The notes beneath the pieces were generated by a model that searched no databases, was not told where the DNA came from, and saw only the letters and a list, made by a program, of their open reading frames with translations. Below are positions 33,880 to 43,748 of a DNA stretch of 64,000 bases, piece after piece (position 1 is the stretch's first letter; every line of letters starts with the position of its first letter). The stretch spans positions 2,914,001-2,978,000 of the forward strand of contig JAKSXM010000014.1 in assembly GCA_022575985.1 (NCBI GenBank). The letters are read 5' to 3'. Position numbers and translations under genes: made by a program. The DNA is from Anagrus nilaparvatae. Lineage: Eukaryota > Arthropoda > Insecta > Hymenoptera > Mymaridae.

Positions 33880-34565
33880 TAAAGTACATCCCGAAATATA
33901 AATTATCCTAAGTCCATAAACCTAAAGTATTCTAAGTTCTTGTTCTTATCAGGGCCTGATCAGGCGCTGACTCCCACTTCAAATTGTTCTAAGTCCCTAA
34001 ATCGAAAATAATCTAAGTCCATTTTACCCCCCGCCCCTAAAAATCGTCAATATTTCAGCCCCCGCTCTTAAAACGTCAACTCACGGTGATTCCGAGCGGG
34101 ACGTGAATTTTATTTTATTAGGTGCATCGGTATTTGTTGATACTTGTAATCTTAGATTACATTTTATTTTTCAGAAGTTTAAATATAGTAGTGGGGACAA
34201 TTTTTTTGTTAAATCCTGAAAAAAACATATGCACGGTCTTTGGGTGTTATTTTTAAAGTCAAATGACAAAAAAAAATCAAACGGTTGGCAATATCACACA
34301 CTAACACTATTATGGTACTTGGACAAATTTCGGTTTAGGCATTTAGAATAATCCGGGGTTAGGGACTTAAAATAATATCTACTTAGGGACTTAGAATAAT
34401 TTACTTTTAGAGGCTTAGAAAAATTCAACTTTAGGGACTTAAAATAAACCGGGCTTAGTGACTTGTAATAATTCGAGTTGAAGATCTTAGAATAATTTCG
34501 ATTTAAGAAATTAGAATAATACAGGTTTACAAAATCAGAATAATTTGGGTTTAGAATCTTAACAT
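33880..34565. repeat. Degenerate approximately 30-bp minisatellite, two opposing blocks
   Basis: 33880-34025 contains CCTAAA.C.A.ATTATTCTAAGT-type units. 34320-34560 contains TTAGGGACTTAGAATAAT-type units, the reverse complement, about seven times. Related short runs are at 56535-56625 and 57305-57430. The sequence between includes C-rich tracts. Confidence 0.6.
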
Positions 34566-35005
34566 CTAGTAGAGGTGGTAATTACAAATTATAAGAATAG
34601 CGATTGTATTGTAATGTTGCTTAGCATTTATGTAATATAACTAGCCCTTTTTAGAGGTTTAGTTTTCACATCCTATAATTAGTCTTATAGCCCAATTAGA
34701 GCTTTATTGAATTCCAATTCCAATTTGCTGACCCTTTCTTCAAAAAAGCCAGTTAATTAGATAATTTTAGCTCTGCTTTCAAAATATTTCAAAAAAACAT
34801 TTACAATGGGGTAGTTCTTGTTGATGTCATGTCTTCTACTTTGTACCCCAGATTGCGTGTTTCAGAATCAAAGCATACCTACTTTTGTATTCTAATTTTT
34901 TTGTTCACGTGCTCTAGAAGAAGTTAACCAATTTTTGAAAAAAAAAAAAACTTAAGCTATGACACCCCAGAATAGATTAGATTTTAGCCCAAAACATGCT
35001 TAATT
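34566..35005. other. Intergenic stretch before PLE-2
   Basis: No gene seen. Confidence 0.35.
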
Positions 35006-35122
35006 TATATTTTAATATTTATTTTTTAATAAACTTCAACGAAGTCACTAGACGGATATATATAAGGTAATAATAATATATAGTTTAATTAGTGACTTGG
35101 ACACCATAATACAACATTAAAC

Positions 35123-37777
35123 ATGTTCTTTAAATCTTTAAATGCTAGTCAAGCAAAATTGGTGTTAAATTTTCAAAAAACCAAGATCAAACTTTTGAGA
35201 ACCAATTTACATATTAAGTTCAATAAAAAATGTTTATCACATAATATTACACCAAACTACATAAAAATACATGTACGAAATAAATCACCAACTGCTGTAA
35301 AAATCAAAGTGAAAGCCGAAAAAGACTGGTTAAAATTTGAAATTAAACACCTTTACCAGAAAAAATGCGAATTAAACAAAAAACTTCTTGAAAGTCATCT
35401 TTTAGTGCTTAACAACGTTCATCATTCTCTTATCAATAACATCATGGATCAAGTAAATAATCGCATTCATAGTAAGTTAAATAATACATTTGTCTCCCAT
35501 AACAAAAAGTTCAAGCACCTTTTAAATATACAGAAGAAAAATCAAGATTTAATAAACAAGAGAGAGGCAAATAAATATAAACATAAACACAAATTTTATC
35601 CACGTCTTATTAACTTAACAACAATTTCCTTTTCCAACGAAGAAATTGATCTTTTGAATAAAGGCCTAAAATATAACATCCCTGATAATCCAACAAAAGA
35701 TAACCTTGTAAAAGAAATCATTTATACAGAAGCTACCATAAAAAATGTTGCTGATGAAAATATACAAAACAACGTTCGTGAAATTTTAAATCATAAGTTA
35801 AATTCCCACTTAAATATAAATTTAATACATAATAATAATAATAAAAACAATAGTAATAATAATAATAATAATGATAATAATAGTGTTGATAATGATAATA
35901 ATAATAACGTCAATAATAATGATAACAACAATTATAATAGTGTTCATAAAAATAATATTTATAATAATAATAATAATAATAACAATATTAAAAATAATAA
36001 TAGTAACAAAATAAAAAATTTAAGAAACCAGTTTTTCCATAACATTAAAATAATTAATCAAATAAAAAAGAAACTGAAAGACAATAATGCTCTCATCACT
36101 AAAGCAGATAAAGGCGAAACTGTAGTAGTAGTAGGCGCTGACACCTATGATAAAAAAGCACAAGACTTTCTTATAAAAAATAATATTCAGGAATTAGACA
36201 TGGATCCAACAGAAAATTTTGTGAAAAATCTAAACTCTAACATCGAGGAAAGCAGCTCTATTTTTAACAGCTCCCACAAACGCTTTCTTAAGCCTATCAA
36301 AGCATCCGCACCTGAATTTATTGGCCTACTTAAAACGCATAAGGATGGAATACCTATTCGTCCTGTCGTAAATCGTAAAACTGCTCCATCTTACAATACT
36401 GAAAAATCTTTATTGCATATTTTATCATCCAACATTAATATTAAAAATAATCACAGCATAAAAAATAGCATAGAATTTGTGAATAAAATAAAAAACATCA
36501 ACATTCAGAAATCTTATAAAATAGCCTCCCTTGACATAGTAAATTTATACACGATGATACCAGTGAATGAAACCATAGACATCTTAAAAAATGAATTACA
36601 CCAAAATAGCTGTCTCAGCGAATTGGAAATAAAGGAAATCATCAAACTTCTAAAAACCGTCTTATCACAAAATTATTTTACATTTAATGATAAATTCTAC
36701 TACCAGAGTAACGGTTTGGCAATGGGATCACCTTTATCTGGATTTCTCGCTGACATTTACTTAAATTACTATGAACAAAAATATCTTTTTTCAAATAACA
36801 ATGTTATCACAAAAAATATTATTTTCTATACTCGTTACGTTGATGATACTTTCATCATATATAATGGTACCAACAGGCAACTAGATTCCCTGAAATCGTA
36901 TTTAAATAACATAAACAGCAATATACAGTTTACTCTTGAAACAGAAAATAACAATAGCATAAACTTTTTAGATATCACTGTTACAAAAAACAATAACCAA
37001 TTTGATTTTAATATATACAGAAAGCCAACTACTACAGATCATGTTATACCTGCTGACTCACATCATCCTCATTCACAGAAAATGGCAAGTTTCAATTCAT
37101 TTATCCATAGATTACTAACAGTACCTTTAAATCAAGAAAATTACATCAAGGAAATACACACCATAAAACATATAGCCATTGCCAATGGATACAATAGTAA
37201 CATAATTAATAAATTAATTTACAAACACAAAAACCGCATAATAAAACCCGAAACCAAATATGTGTCAGCAATATATGGAAACTACACTCCGTTTACGTTA
37301 ATAAATACGTTCAGGAACTTTAATTATCAAGTGGGCTTCAGGACGAACAACAAGTTATCTAAATTATTAAAGAAGAGAAAACACACACCCCTACATCAAA
37401 AATCAGGAATTTACAAGCTTAATTGTAATGATTGTGACTCCTTTTACATCGGGCAAACTGGGAGGAAATTCATGGCTAGATATCCGGAGCATATACCACC
37501 TAAGAATCCAAGAGCTCCTATAGTTATAGAAAATATCAAATCTAATTTTGCTAAACACATCGTCAGCAAAAAACATAACTGTACAAGCCTAGAAAATAAT
37601 TTAACCCCCCTTCATATATGCAATAAGGGAAACATCATGAATGCCTTAGAAGAATTTGAAATTTATAAAGCCTTCAAAACCCAAGACTCAAAAGATAAAA
37701 TATTAAATGATCAATTGCATTTTAAATCACATGCATTATATAATACAGCAATAAATATTCTACAAAATCAACAATAA
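35123..37777 (+). CDS. PLE-2 reverse transcriptase with C-terminal GIY-YIG endonuclease
   Basis: 884 aa, uninterrupted. The N-terminal part (aa 1-230) is Lys/Asn-rich and helical. An Asn-rich insert (aa about 235-295, encoded by AAT/AAC runs) follows. ALITKADKGETVVVV (aa about 325) is the PLE DKG motif. RT motifs: PEFIGLLKTHKDG and IRPVVN (aa about 395-415), IASLDIVNLYTMIP (aa about 470), GLAMGSPLSGFLADIY (aa about 532), YTRYVDDTFII (catalytic, aa about 570), SINFLDITV (aa about 612). GIY-YIG: SGIYKLNCNDCDSFYIGQTGRKF (first 20 shown in family terms, aa about 758-780) with the paired Cys typical of PLEs. The start is the first Met after the terminal repeat. RT is telomerase-related in this class; the endonuclease nicks the target. 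Confidence 0.93.
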   Translation: MFFKSLNASQAKLVLNFQKTKIKLLRTNLHIKFNKKCLSHNITPNYIKIHVRNKSPTAVKIKVKAEKDWLKFEIKHLYQKKCELNKKLLESHLLVLNNVHHSLINNIMDQVNNRIHSKLNNTFVSHNKKFKHLLNIQKKNQDLINKREANKYKHKHKFYPRLINLTTISFSNEEIDLLNKGLKYNIPDNPTKDNLVKEIIYTEATIKNVADENIQNNVREILNHKLNSHLNINLIHNNNNKNNSNNNNNNDNNSVDNDNNNNVNNNDNNNYNSVHKNNIYNNNNNNNNIKNNNSNKIKNLRNQFFHNIKIINQIKKKLKDNNALITKADKGETVVVVGADTYDKKAQDFLIKNNIQELDMDPTENFVKNLNSNIEESSSIFNSSHKRFLKPIKASAPEFIGLLKTHKDGIPIRPVVNRKTAPSYNTEKSLLHILSSNINIKNNHSIKNSIEFVNKIKNINIQKSYKIASLDIVNLYTMIPVNETIDILKNELHQNSCLSELEIKEIIKLLKTVLSQNYFTFNDKFYYQSNGLAMGSPLSGFLADIYLNYYEQKYLFSNNNVITKNIIFYTRYVDDTFIIYNGTNRQLDSLKSYLNNINSNIQFTLETENNNSINFLDITVTKNNNQFDFNIYRKPTTTDHVIPADSHHPHSQKMASFNSFIHRLLTVPLNQENYIKEIHTIKHIAIANGYNSNIINKLIYKHKNRIIKPETKYVSAIYGNYTPFTLINTFRNFNYQVGFRTNNKLSKLLKKRKHTPLHQKSGIYKLNCNDCDSFYIGQTGRKFMARYPEHIPPKNPRAPIVIENIKSNFAKHIVSKKHNCTSLENNLTPLHICNKGNIMNALEEFEIYKAFKTQDSKDKILNDQLHFKSHALYNTAINILQNQQ

Positions 37778-38053
37778 CAAGAATAATAATTGTACAATAT
37801 TTACATCTAAACGTAAACATACGGCATAATACTCTTTAAAACTTTAAAATTTGAAAAATAAAATTTTATTATATTAAAATTTAAAATTCAAATAAAAATT
37901 TTATACCTGCCAGTGCCACGCCGGCTATCTTTGCGCGCGCTCGATATGTTTGCAAACGTTATGTTCGCTTATAAATGTGTCAGTTTAAGTGTTTTAAGTG
38001 TTTTAAATGTTATTTATTAACTTGTGTAAAAATATATTAGTGTTTTTTAAACC

Positions 38054-38100
38054 CTGATGATGGAATTATTTAATTCCGAAACGCGTCGGTATTGACGTAA
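38054..38100 (+). ncRNA. Hammerhead-ribozyme-like motif of PLE-2
   Basis: CTGATGA (38054-38060), T, helix II GGAATT-ATTT-AATTCC (38062-38077), GAAA (38078-38081), then CG..CGTC-loop-GACG and GTA at 38097-38099. The core order and a UH cleavage triplet are present. The element's terminal repeat starts at 38101, within one or two bases of the predicted cut. The extra U before helix II is shared by all three PLE motifs here. Confidence 0.68.
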
Positions 38101-38163
38101 TTCAACGAAGTCACTAGACGGATATATATAAGGTAATAATAATATATATTTTAATATTTGGTA

Positions 38164-38302
38164 ATTTGGCTCTGGAAAGGCATATCGGGCTATTGAAGAC
38201 CCGCCGTTTACTCGCACTCTTAGTTTATCTCTTAGTATACATGAATTTGAGATCGGATAAACGTCTTTAATGGCCCGACATACCTTTCCAGAATTAAAAT
38301 AC
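38164..38302. repeat. Short MITE, about 140 bp
   Basis: CTGGAAAGGCATATCGGGCT at about 38173 is matched inverted by GGCCCGACATACCTTTCCAG at about 38272. Inner parts also pair (ATTGAAGAC / GTCTTTAAT). No coding capacity. Confidence 0.75.
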
Positions 38303-39342
38303 CGAAAAATGTTAAATTTAAACTTATAAATTATTTGGCCTTAGTTAAAAACCTAGGTTATCCCGGGGTTTCATACTTTTAGTTTTTTTCAAAAATTGGC
38401 TATTTTTGTGGATTCATAACTTTTTCCAGAATACGTGGCTGAAAATATTAGGATACGAAAGTGTATGTATTTAGGTCTTGAATATCTCTGTGCCTAAATT
38501 CAGTTGTCATACGCACACGCACTTTTTACCATACCATTATCATTACCAGGTTCCTAAACTCTTTTTGATTAATTAAAATTACGCTTTAATAGACTTTTAT
38601 AAAATAGCTATTTAAAAAAATAAAATAAATTTAAAAAAATAAAATAACTATTTAAAAAAATTGTTTTTTAAATAACCGTTTTTTTTTTCAATGAAGTAAC
38701 CTTCGGAAGAATTAAAAACTTATTAGTTATTAGTTTCTTATCAATTTTTCAAACTGATCAATGCATAAAAATAAAAAAATTCAACGATAATGAAATTGTA
38801 CATCGAATGCATATGGACGGAATTAACATATTCTTTGAACTATATAGTTAAACCTATAGGTTTAGTTCAAAAAAATATATCAAATACTAATATTTATAAT
38901 TTTACGTGTCAATATCTTTCTGAATACTAAATTAATTTTAAAACTAATATTTATGTTAAATTCCAAAAAATAAGCCTAAAAACAAATAATCTAATGCAAC
39001 TTGTTTTTAGTAATTTTTTTTGCAAATCTCCATTCGCCATTTTTACATAAAAAAAATCATGCAAAAAATATGTCCTATAACACACAAAAAATGAAAATTT
39101 TATTATTCTTTGTTAAATATACCTTTTTCTTATGTTATTTTCAATACTGATAAGCAACGTATTGATTTTTTTTAGTTTCCAACTTTTACACTAAATAATT
39201 AGTTTCCGGTTAATTTTATAGTAAGTTTGACATCAGATTGTGATAATTGAGACTTTTTCACATAGGGGCACATTTTAAGAAAAATAAATTTTGGTTTTAA
39301 AATTAATTTAGAACTCGTAGATAGGCTCTTGGGCGTTAAATG
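38303..39342. other. AT-rich intergenic stretch
   Basis: No gene or repeat recognised. Confidence 0.4.
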
Positions 39343-39985
39343 TGTTACGTCTAAACTACTCTAATGTAACCTGCAAAGAATATTGCTATTGTGAATAGGA
39401 TTCCTTTTAGCCTTGCGTCTACGTGACACTAACGGCGGGAAAGGATTAGGTTCAAATCAATTTAAGATAATTAATTAATAACTACTTTTATTTCTATTAT
39501 TTACTTATTAGTTATAATATGTCTTATAATAACTTACAACGTGCTTACTATGATTACTACTTAAAGTCCAACTGGAAGTCCTTAATTTGTTAAAGTCCAA
39601 CTACTAAGATCACTTGGATTGGTAAGTATACTCGAGCGTCTGGCACTGAATTTGTGACGGAAACTAGTCGCGTAATTTCTGGCAGATTAAAGAGACCGAA
39701 CCCTCGGATTGTACCTCTATATATAGTGATAAGAGCTTTTTGTCTAGTCACCAAATCTATTGCTATTTTAATTAAGGGGGAAGTTCTACGTCAAGGTCTC
39801 GATTACGTGGGCCAACGCCCGCTGAGCTGATAAGTGCTCGAATTTACATGTATGTTTGCTCAGGTGTTAAATTAATAACGCTTGGTATATTTTACCAAGT
39901 CATGCCTGATATTAAGCATCTATTGATTTTTCAATGTTACTATAATTAACCCTTTTATTTAGGGTCATTTTGACCTGACGTTACA
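39343..39985 (-). repeat. 3' LTR (minus strand) of the gypsy-type element
   Basis: Plus-strand ends TGTTACGTC... and ...GACGTTACA form the inverted LTR termini; on the minus strand it starts TGTAACGTC and ends GACGTAACA, 643 bp. It contains TATATATAG on the minus strand at about 39719-39728, a plausible TATA box. The purine tract lies immediately upstream on the minus strand, which fixes this as a 3' LTR. No second copy in the window. Confidence 0.72.
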
Positions 39986-40000
39986 CTTCCCTCCTTAATG
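39986..40000 (-). promoter_or_regulatory. Polypurine tract
   Basis: Minus strand ATTAAGGAGGGAAG directly abuts the LTR start TGTAACG. This is the usual plus-strand DNA primer site of LTR retroelements. A second purine-rich stretch (AAGGAGTGGAGAGAAGG, minus) lies near 40235-40260. Confidence 0.72.
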
Positions 40001-40714
40001 GAAAAAATTTGTAAAACAAATTTTTGTTTAGATTTTACAGTAGGCAAGATCCGAAGTATAATTTATCAAAATTAATACAAATTCCAATTTATTACTAAAA
40101 TCTAAACGCTTAATTAGTCTGACTTCCAAGTTACACTTTAAGTTTGATTTAGATGAAAAAAAATTTTAATTGGCTCAGTTCTAGGGGTTAACTGGTTATT
40201 TTTCATCGAAAAGTAAAATTTTCCTAATTTTACGTTAACTATCCTTCTCTCCACTCCTTAAAACTAAAGCACTAGGTGCTTTCAAATTATATTAACTAAA
40301 ATATATGATAATTCCCAAAAATTATAAATTTACTAATATAATTGTATAAACTACTCTGTATTTTCTAGATTACAATCAATAACACATATTTTATTACTAG
40401 ATTACAATAAAAATGTTTGCATACTTCCATAATTTTTGAATATTATAAGAAAAAAAAATTTTAATATAGTACATGACTTTTACAAATACTACTATAGTTC
40501 ATATCTGTGTGTTGCTTGAACATTGCACTATAGTACTTGTTGATTTCAGTGTATGGTCACCTCGTTGGTTTTACAGAAGTTCAGTGACTTTTCTTCTTTT
40601 TTTTTTTTTTGTGTTAATAATAATAAACAAAAAAAAAATTTTTATAACTTTACAAACCGTGAATTTAGTGATTAGCTGTGTTTATAAAAATTTAAAAAGA
40701 GCAGAGAAAAAAAA
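40001..40714. other. Region between the polypurine tract and the JmjC gene
   Basis: AT-rich. It presumably contains the plus-strand promoter: TTTCAGTGTATGG near 40543 resembles an arthropod initiator. The 81-aa ORF at 40473-40718 overlaps the start of the JmjC gene in another frame and is not supported. Confidence 0.4.
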
Positions 40715-43327
40715 ATGAACCGAATTAGAGGACAAGTAAGTACAATATTTATTTTCCGGAATAAAAATTTTGTGTTTCTACTGTCACTGAATAATTATTA
40801 CAAAAAATTTTTTTTTTTATTATTATTTTTTATGTTACCTTGGATAATTTAAATTTTCTAATTTAAAAAAAAAAATAACATTCAATAATATACATAATTA
40901 AGTATAAAGCATTTTATTTTATTGTTAACAATATCTTTTTTCTCTTTCTAACTTATTAGTATATACGGCGAGCATTGTACTATCCACGTGGTGTATGCGT
41001 CCTTTAAAAGAGTTTAAGGTGGCGTAGGCGTACTTGCCGTATCTTCTAATTTTTTCTATTCTTTTACTGAGTACTAAAACTTACACATACAAAGAAATTT
41101 TATTAAACACGCCGTATATTCTTGCGTATACGGCGGATTTCTTAGTTAAAACAAGTAAAAATTTTTTGAACTTAGAAAAAATAACATTATTTATTTTTTT
41201 AACATAACTTAGAAAAATTTTTATCAAAAATACGCCGTATATCCGTTGTATACGGCGAATCTCTTAGTTAAAAAAAATTTTTGAACTTAGAAAAAATAAC
41301 ATTATTTTTTAACTTAACTTAGAAAAAATTTTTATCAAAAATACGCCGTATATCCGTTGTATACGTCGAATTTCTTAGTTAAAAAATAATTTTTGAACTT
41401 AGACAAAATAACATTATTTTTTAACTTAAGTTAGAAAATATTTTAATCAAAAATACGCCGTATATCCGTTGTACACGGCGAATCTCTTAGTTAAAAAATA
41501 ATTTTTTGAACTTAGACAAATATAATTATTTTTTAACTTAACTTAGAAAATATTTTTTTATTATTTTTTTTTTTTTTATTTTATTTTATTATTATTTTTT
41601 TTTTTAGCCAATCAATGAAAGATTCGGTCTACGAAAACTGGATGTTCGGCCTGGATTCACCATGCAGAAGATTGCTTCTTTCTCGGGGCGTTTCAAAAAC
41701 ATGGACCTGCAGGTTGCTTCCTGTATTAAGGTATTTATTATTTTATTTCTTTACCTTTGAACCAAATTTTATGTTTTTATCTTGAACACGTTTTTTTTTT
41801 TTATTTTTTTTTTTTTAGTTTCCTGCTTCAGTGGATGTTAGTCATTTTAGTGGTGCTGCATATGTTCCTCTTATAACCGAGGATCAATGTCATCAAGAAT
41901 ACTTTGAGCGTCGTAAATTGTACCCAAGATCACTCTCTCTTTATCATTGTCGTGATTTGCGCCGTGGTGACCAATCTGATCTATGTAAGGCTTTGACTGG
42001 CCCTCTTCCCATTAAGATTTGTGTGGACCCTAATTCATCCACTGACGCCAAACAAGCTACGTACCACTTGGATAAAAGAGCCCGTAGCCCACGTTCTTTT
42101 CTTATGGCGCGGGACATGCCCGTGCCACCAGATATGGCTGTAATCAAACTTTCTGAGCATAACCCATGTAGTGATATGTTGTGTTATGCTATGCAACCTA
42201 CTCGAGGTAAGAAAATAAAAAAAATATTATTTTAAATTATTACTTTTTTGTTTTTTTTTTTTTTTTTAATTTTATTGTTTAATTTTATAGGTATAAATGC
42301 CTCCATGGTCTATGTAGGGTACCCTGGTAGTTCGACTGTACTACATATTGAACCCGGCCAATTTTGCTCGATAAACACTTTATTACGGGGTCTTAAAGCG
42401 TGGAGAATCATTCCTGCTCCTGCGATAGAAAAATTTATGGCCCTATATCACAAGTTGCAATTAAAAATTTGTGATTCAGATGACTGCACTCCTACCTCCT
42501 TGTGTAGCATTTGTGGCTGTAAATATGCTGGTGCCCATGCACCTATTTTCTTCGCCTCTTCTTCTTTTTTAAAGGCACATAACATCGATTATTACGATAT
42601 TCTTCAGTTCCCAGGGGACACAATATATCTTAACCCGGAGTTGGGCACGCCGTCGTTAATCTTGAATTTTCTATAGCTGAAGCCCGGACCTTACTTCCTG
42701 TTCTTATTGAAGGTAGTCGTGATGAAAGTGCCTGTTGTCCCTGCAAAGATGTTGGTCGTCAACGAATTGGACTTTCTCATCCTGGTGTGTTTATGGAGGT
42801 TGTAAATATTTTTCGATGTCCATTTGTAGAATGTTCTAATAGTCTATTGTTGAATGCTAAGGCCTTTAAAAAACATATGCGAGAGCATGAGGCTTACAAA
42901 TGCCTTCTTTGTCAAAAAAATTTTTCTTCCAATGAAAGTCTCACTCGTCACGAAAAATTCTTCCATGAACGGCTGACCATCAATTGTTATACCTGTCAAG
43001 AAGTTATTAAAGGCTCCAGTAAAGATTCACACCGGATAGGCAAAACACATCTTCTCAAAAGTAGGAAAGTATTTTCCAGTTTTTTGCCTCATATTGACGA
43101 TTTTTCAATTTCCACGCTACCTGGTCAAAGAATTTTATCTAAATTGATTGGCAAGTTAGTATACCTATTATCAATGTATTTTTAATCTTATATAAAAAGA
43201 ATTTAATTAATTTTCTCTTTTCATATATTTTTTTTTTAGTTTACTATTTACTGACCCAAATTCTGAAAAATGGAATGAAAACCGGCTTTTAGCAGCAAGA
43301 AATCTTCTGAATGCAGCTGCAGCATGA
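40715..43327 (+). CDS. JmjC-domain protein with C2H2 zinc fingers, five exons, one frameshift
   Basis: Exons 40715-40735, 41608-41730, 41819-42206, 42291-43154 and 43240-43327 join in phase, each with GT..AG and a long T tract before AG; about 495 aa. Exon 3 holds a conserved-looking basic/Cys region (RRGDQSD, RSPRSFLMARD). Exon 4 holds the JmjC core: MVYVGYPGSSTVLHIEPGQF gives the HxE iron pair, SINTLLRGLKAW the downstream Asn/Lys, FPGDTIYLNPE the next strand, and HAVVNLEFSIAEAR the second iron His. The last lies in a shifted frame: one net base shift at about 42641-42646. Then CPFVEC...HMREH and CLLCQKNFSSNESLTRHEKFFH are two C2H2 fingers, plus a Cys/His pair. Family role: Fe(II)/2-oxoglutarate demethylase or hydroxylase, nuclear. 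It lies antisense to the surrounding retroelement. Confidence 0.8.
40960..41545 (+). repeat. Hairpin-bearing tandem repeat in intron 1 of the JmjC gene
   Basis: Four units of 111-123 bp, each with a near-perfect inverted repeat CGCCGTATA-7/8 nt-TATACGGCG (41110-41135, 41233-41257, 41344-41368, 41456-41480) and a GAACTTAGA.AAAATAACATTA spacer. A half-site TATACGGCG also occurs at 40962. Could be DNA-binding sites or RNA hairpins; function unknown. Confidence 0.85.
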
Positions 43328-43748
43328 CGCAATTTACCGTTATTTTTATATACAATAGAAAAAATTTTTTTTTTTTTTTTTTAACTATATCGATCCTTTG
43401 TTAATGAACTATTTTATCTGATATTATTTTATCTTTTATCATAGCTTATCTAACTTAAATATAATTTATTGTGATAGTTGACAATAGACTTATAAATACA
43501 AACTTAATTCTTTAGACTAATTTTTATTATTTTTTCTTTTAATTTTTTTTTTTTTTTTTTTTTTTACCTAAATTTACTAGCTTACGTCAATATCCTGCAT
43601 TTACATAATTATCAATTTCCTACTTTTACCAAATTGTTATCTAACTATAATTTATTATCTAAACCAACCTTTACCTTGTACCTTCATCCAAACAAAAATT
43701 TTATTTCGTTTTGAATCTCTTAACGAGTAAGTTAAAACCACTATAAAA
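43328..43748. other. Spacer between the two plus-strand genes
   Basis: T-rich AT DNA; should hold the 3' UTR of the JmjC gene and the promoter of the next. No motif stands out. Confidence 0.4.

Larger units (their letters stand above)
35021..38148 (+). mobile_element. Penelope-like element PLE-2, apparently complete
   Basis: A 48-bp direct repeat TTCAACGAAG...AATATATA occurs at 35035-35082 and 38101-38148. Between them lie an intact 884-aa RT/endonuclease ORF and a hammerhead-like motif ending at 38100. TATATTTTAATATTT occurs just outside on both sides (35006-35020 and 38145-38159, the latter overlapping the terminal repeat by 4 bp), a likely target duplication though AT-rich. Short terminal direct repeats with a ribozyme are known for this class. 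Best candidate for a recently active element in the window. Confidence 0.87.

Noticed and set aside
35820..36020. Asn-rich tract in PLE-2 as a disrupting insertion
   Set aside because: It is AAT/AAC microsatellite expansion in frame; motifs on both sides remain in one ORF.
39343..39985. LTR as a solo LTR unrelated to the pol/env region
   Set aside because: A polypurine tract directly adjoins it on the interior side, in the orientation of the env and pol genes, so it ended a longer element; still, membership is inferred, not proven.
40473..40718. 81-aa plus ORF as a gene
   Set aside because: Ends in Lys codons of an A-run, lies over the predicted 5' UTR of the JmjC gene and has no motif.
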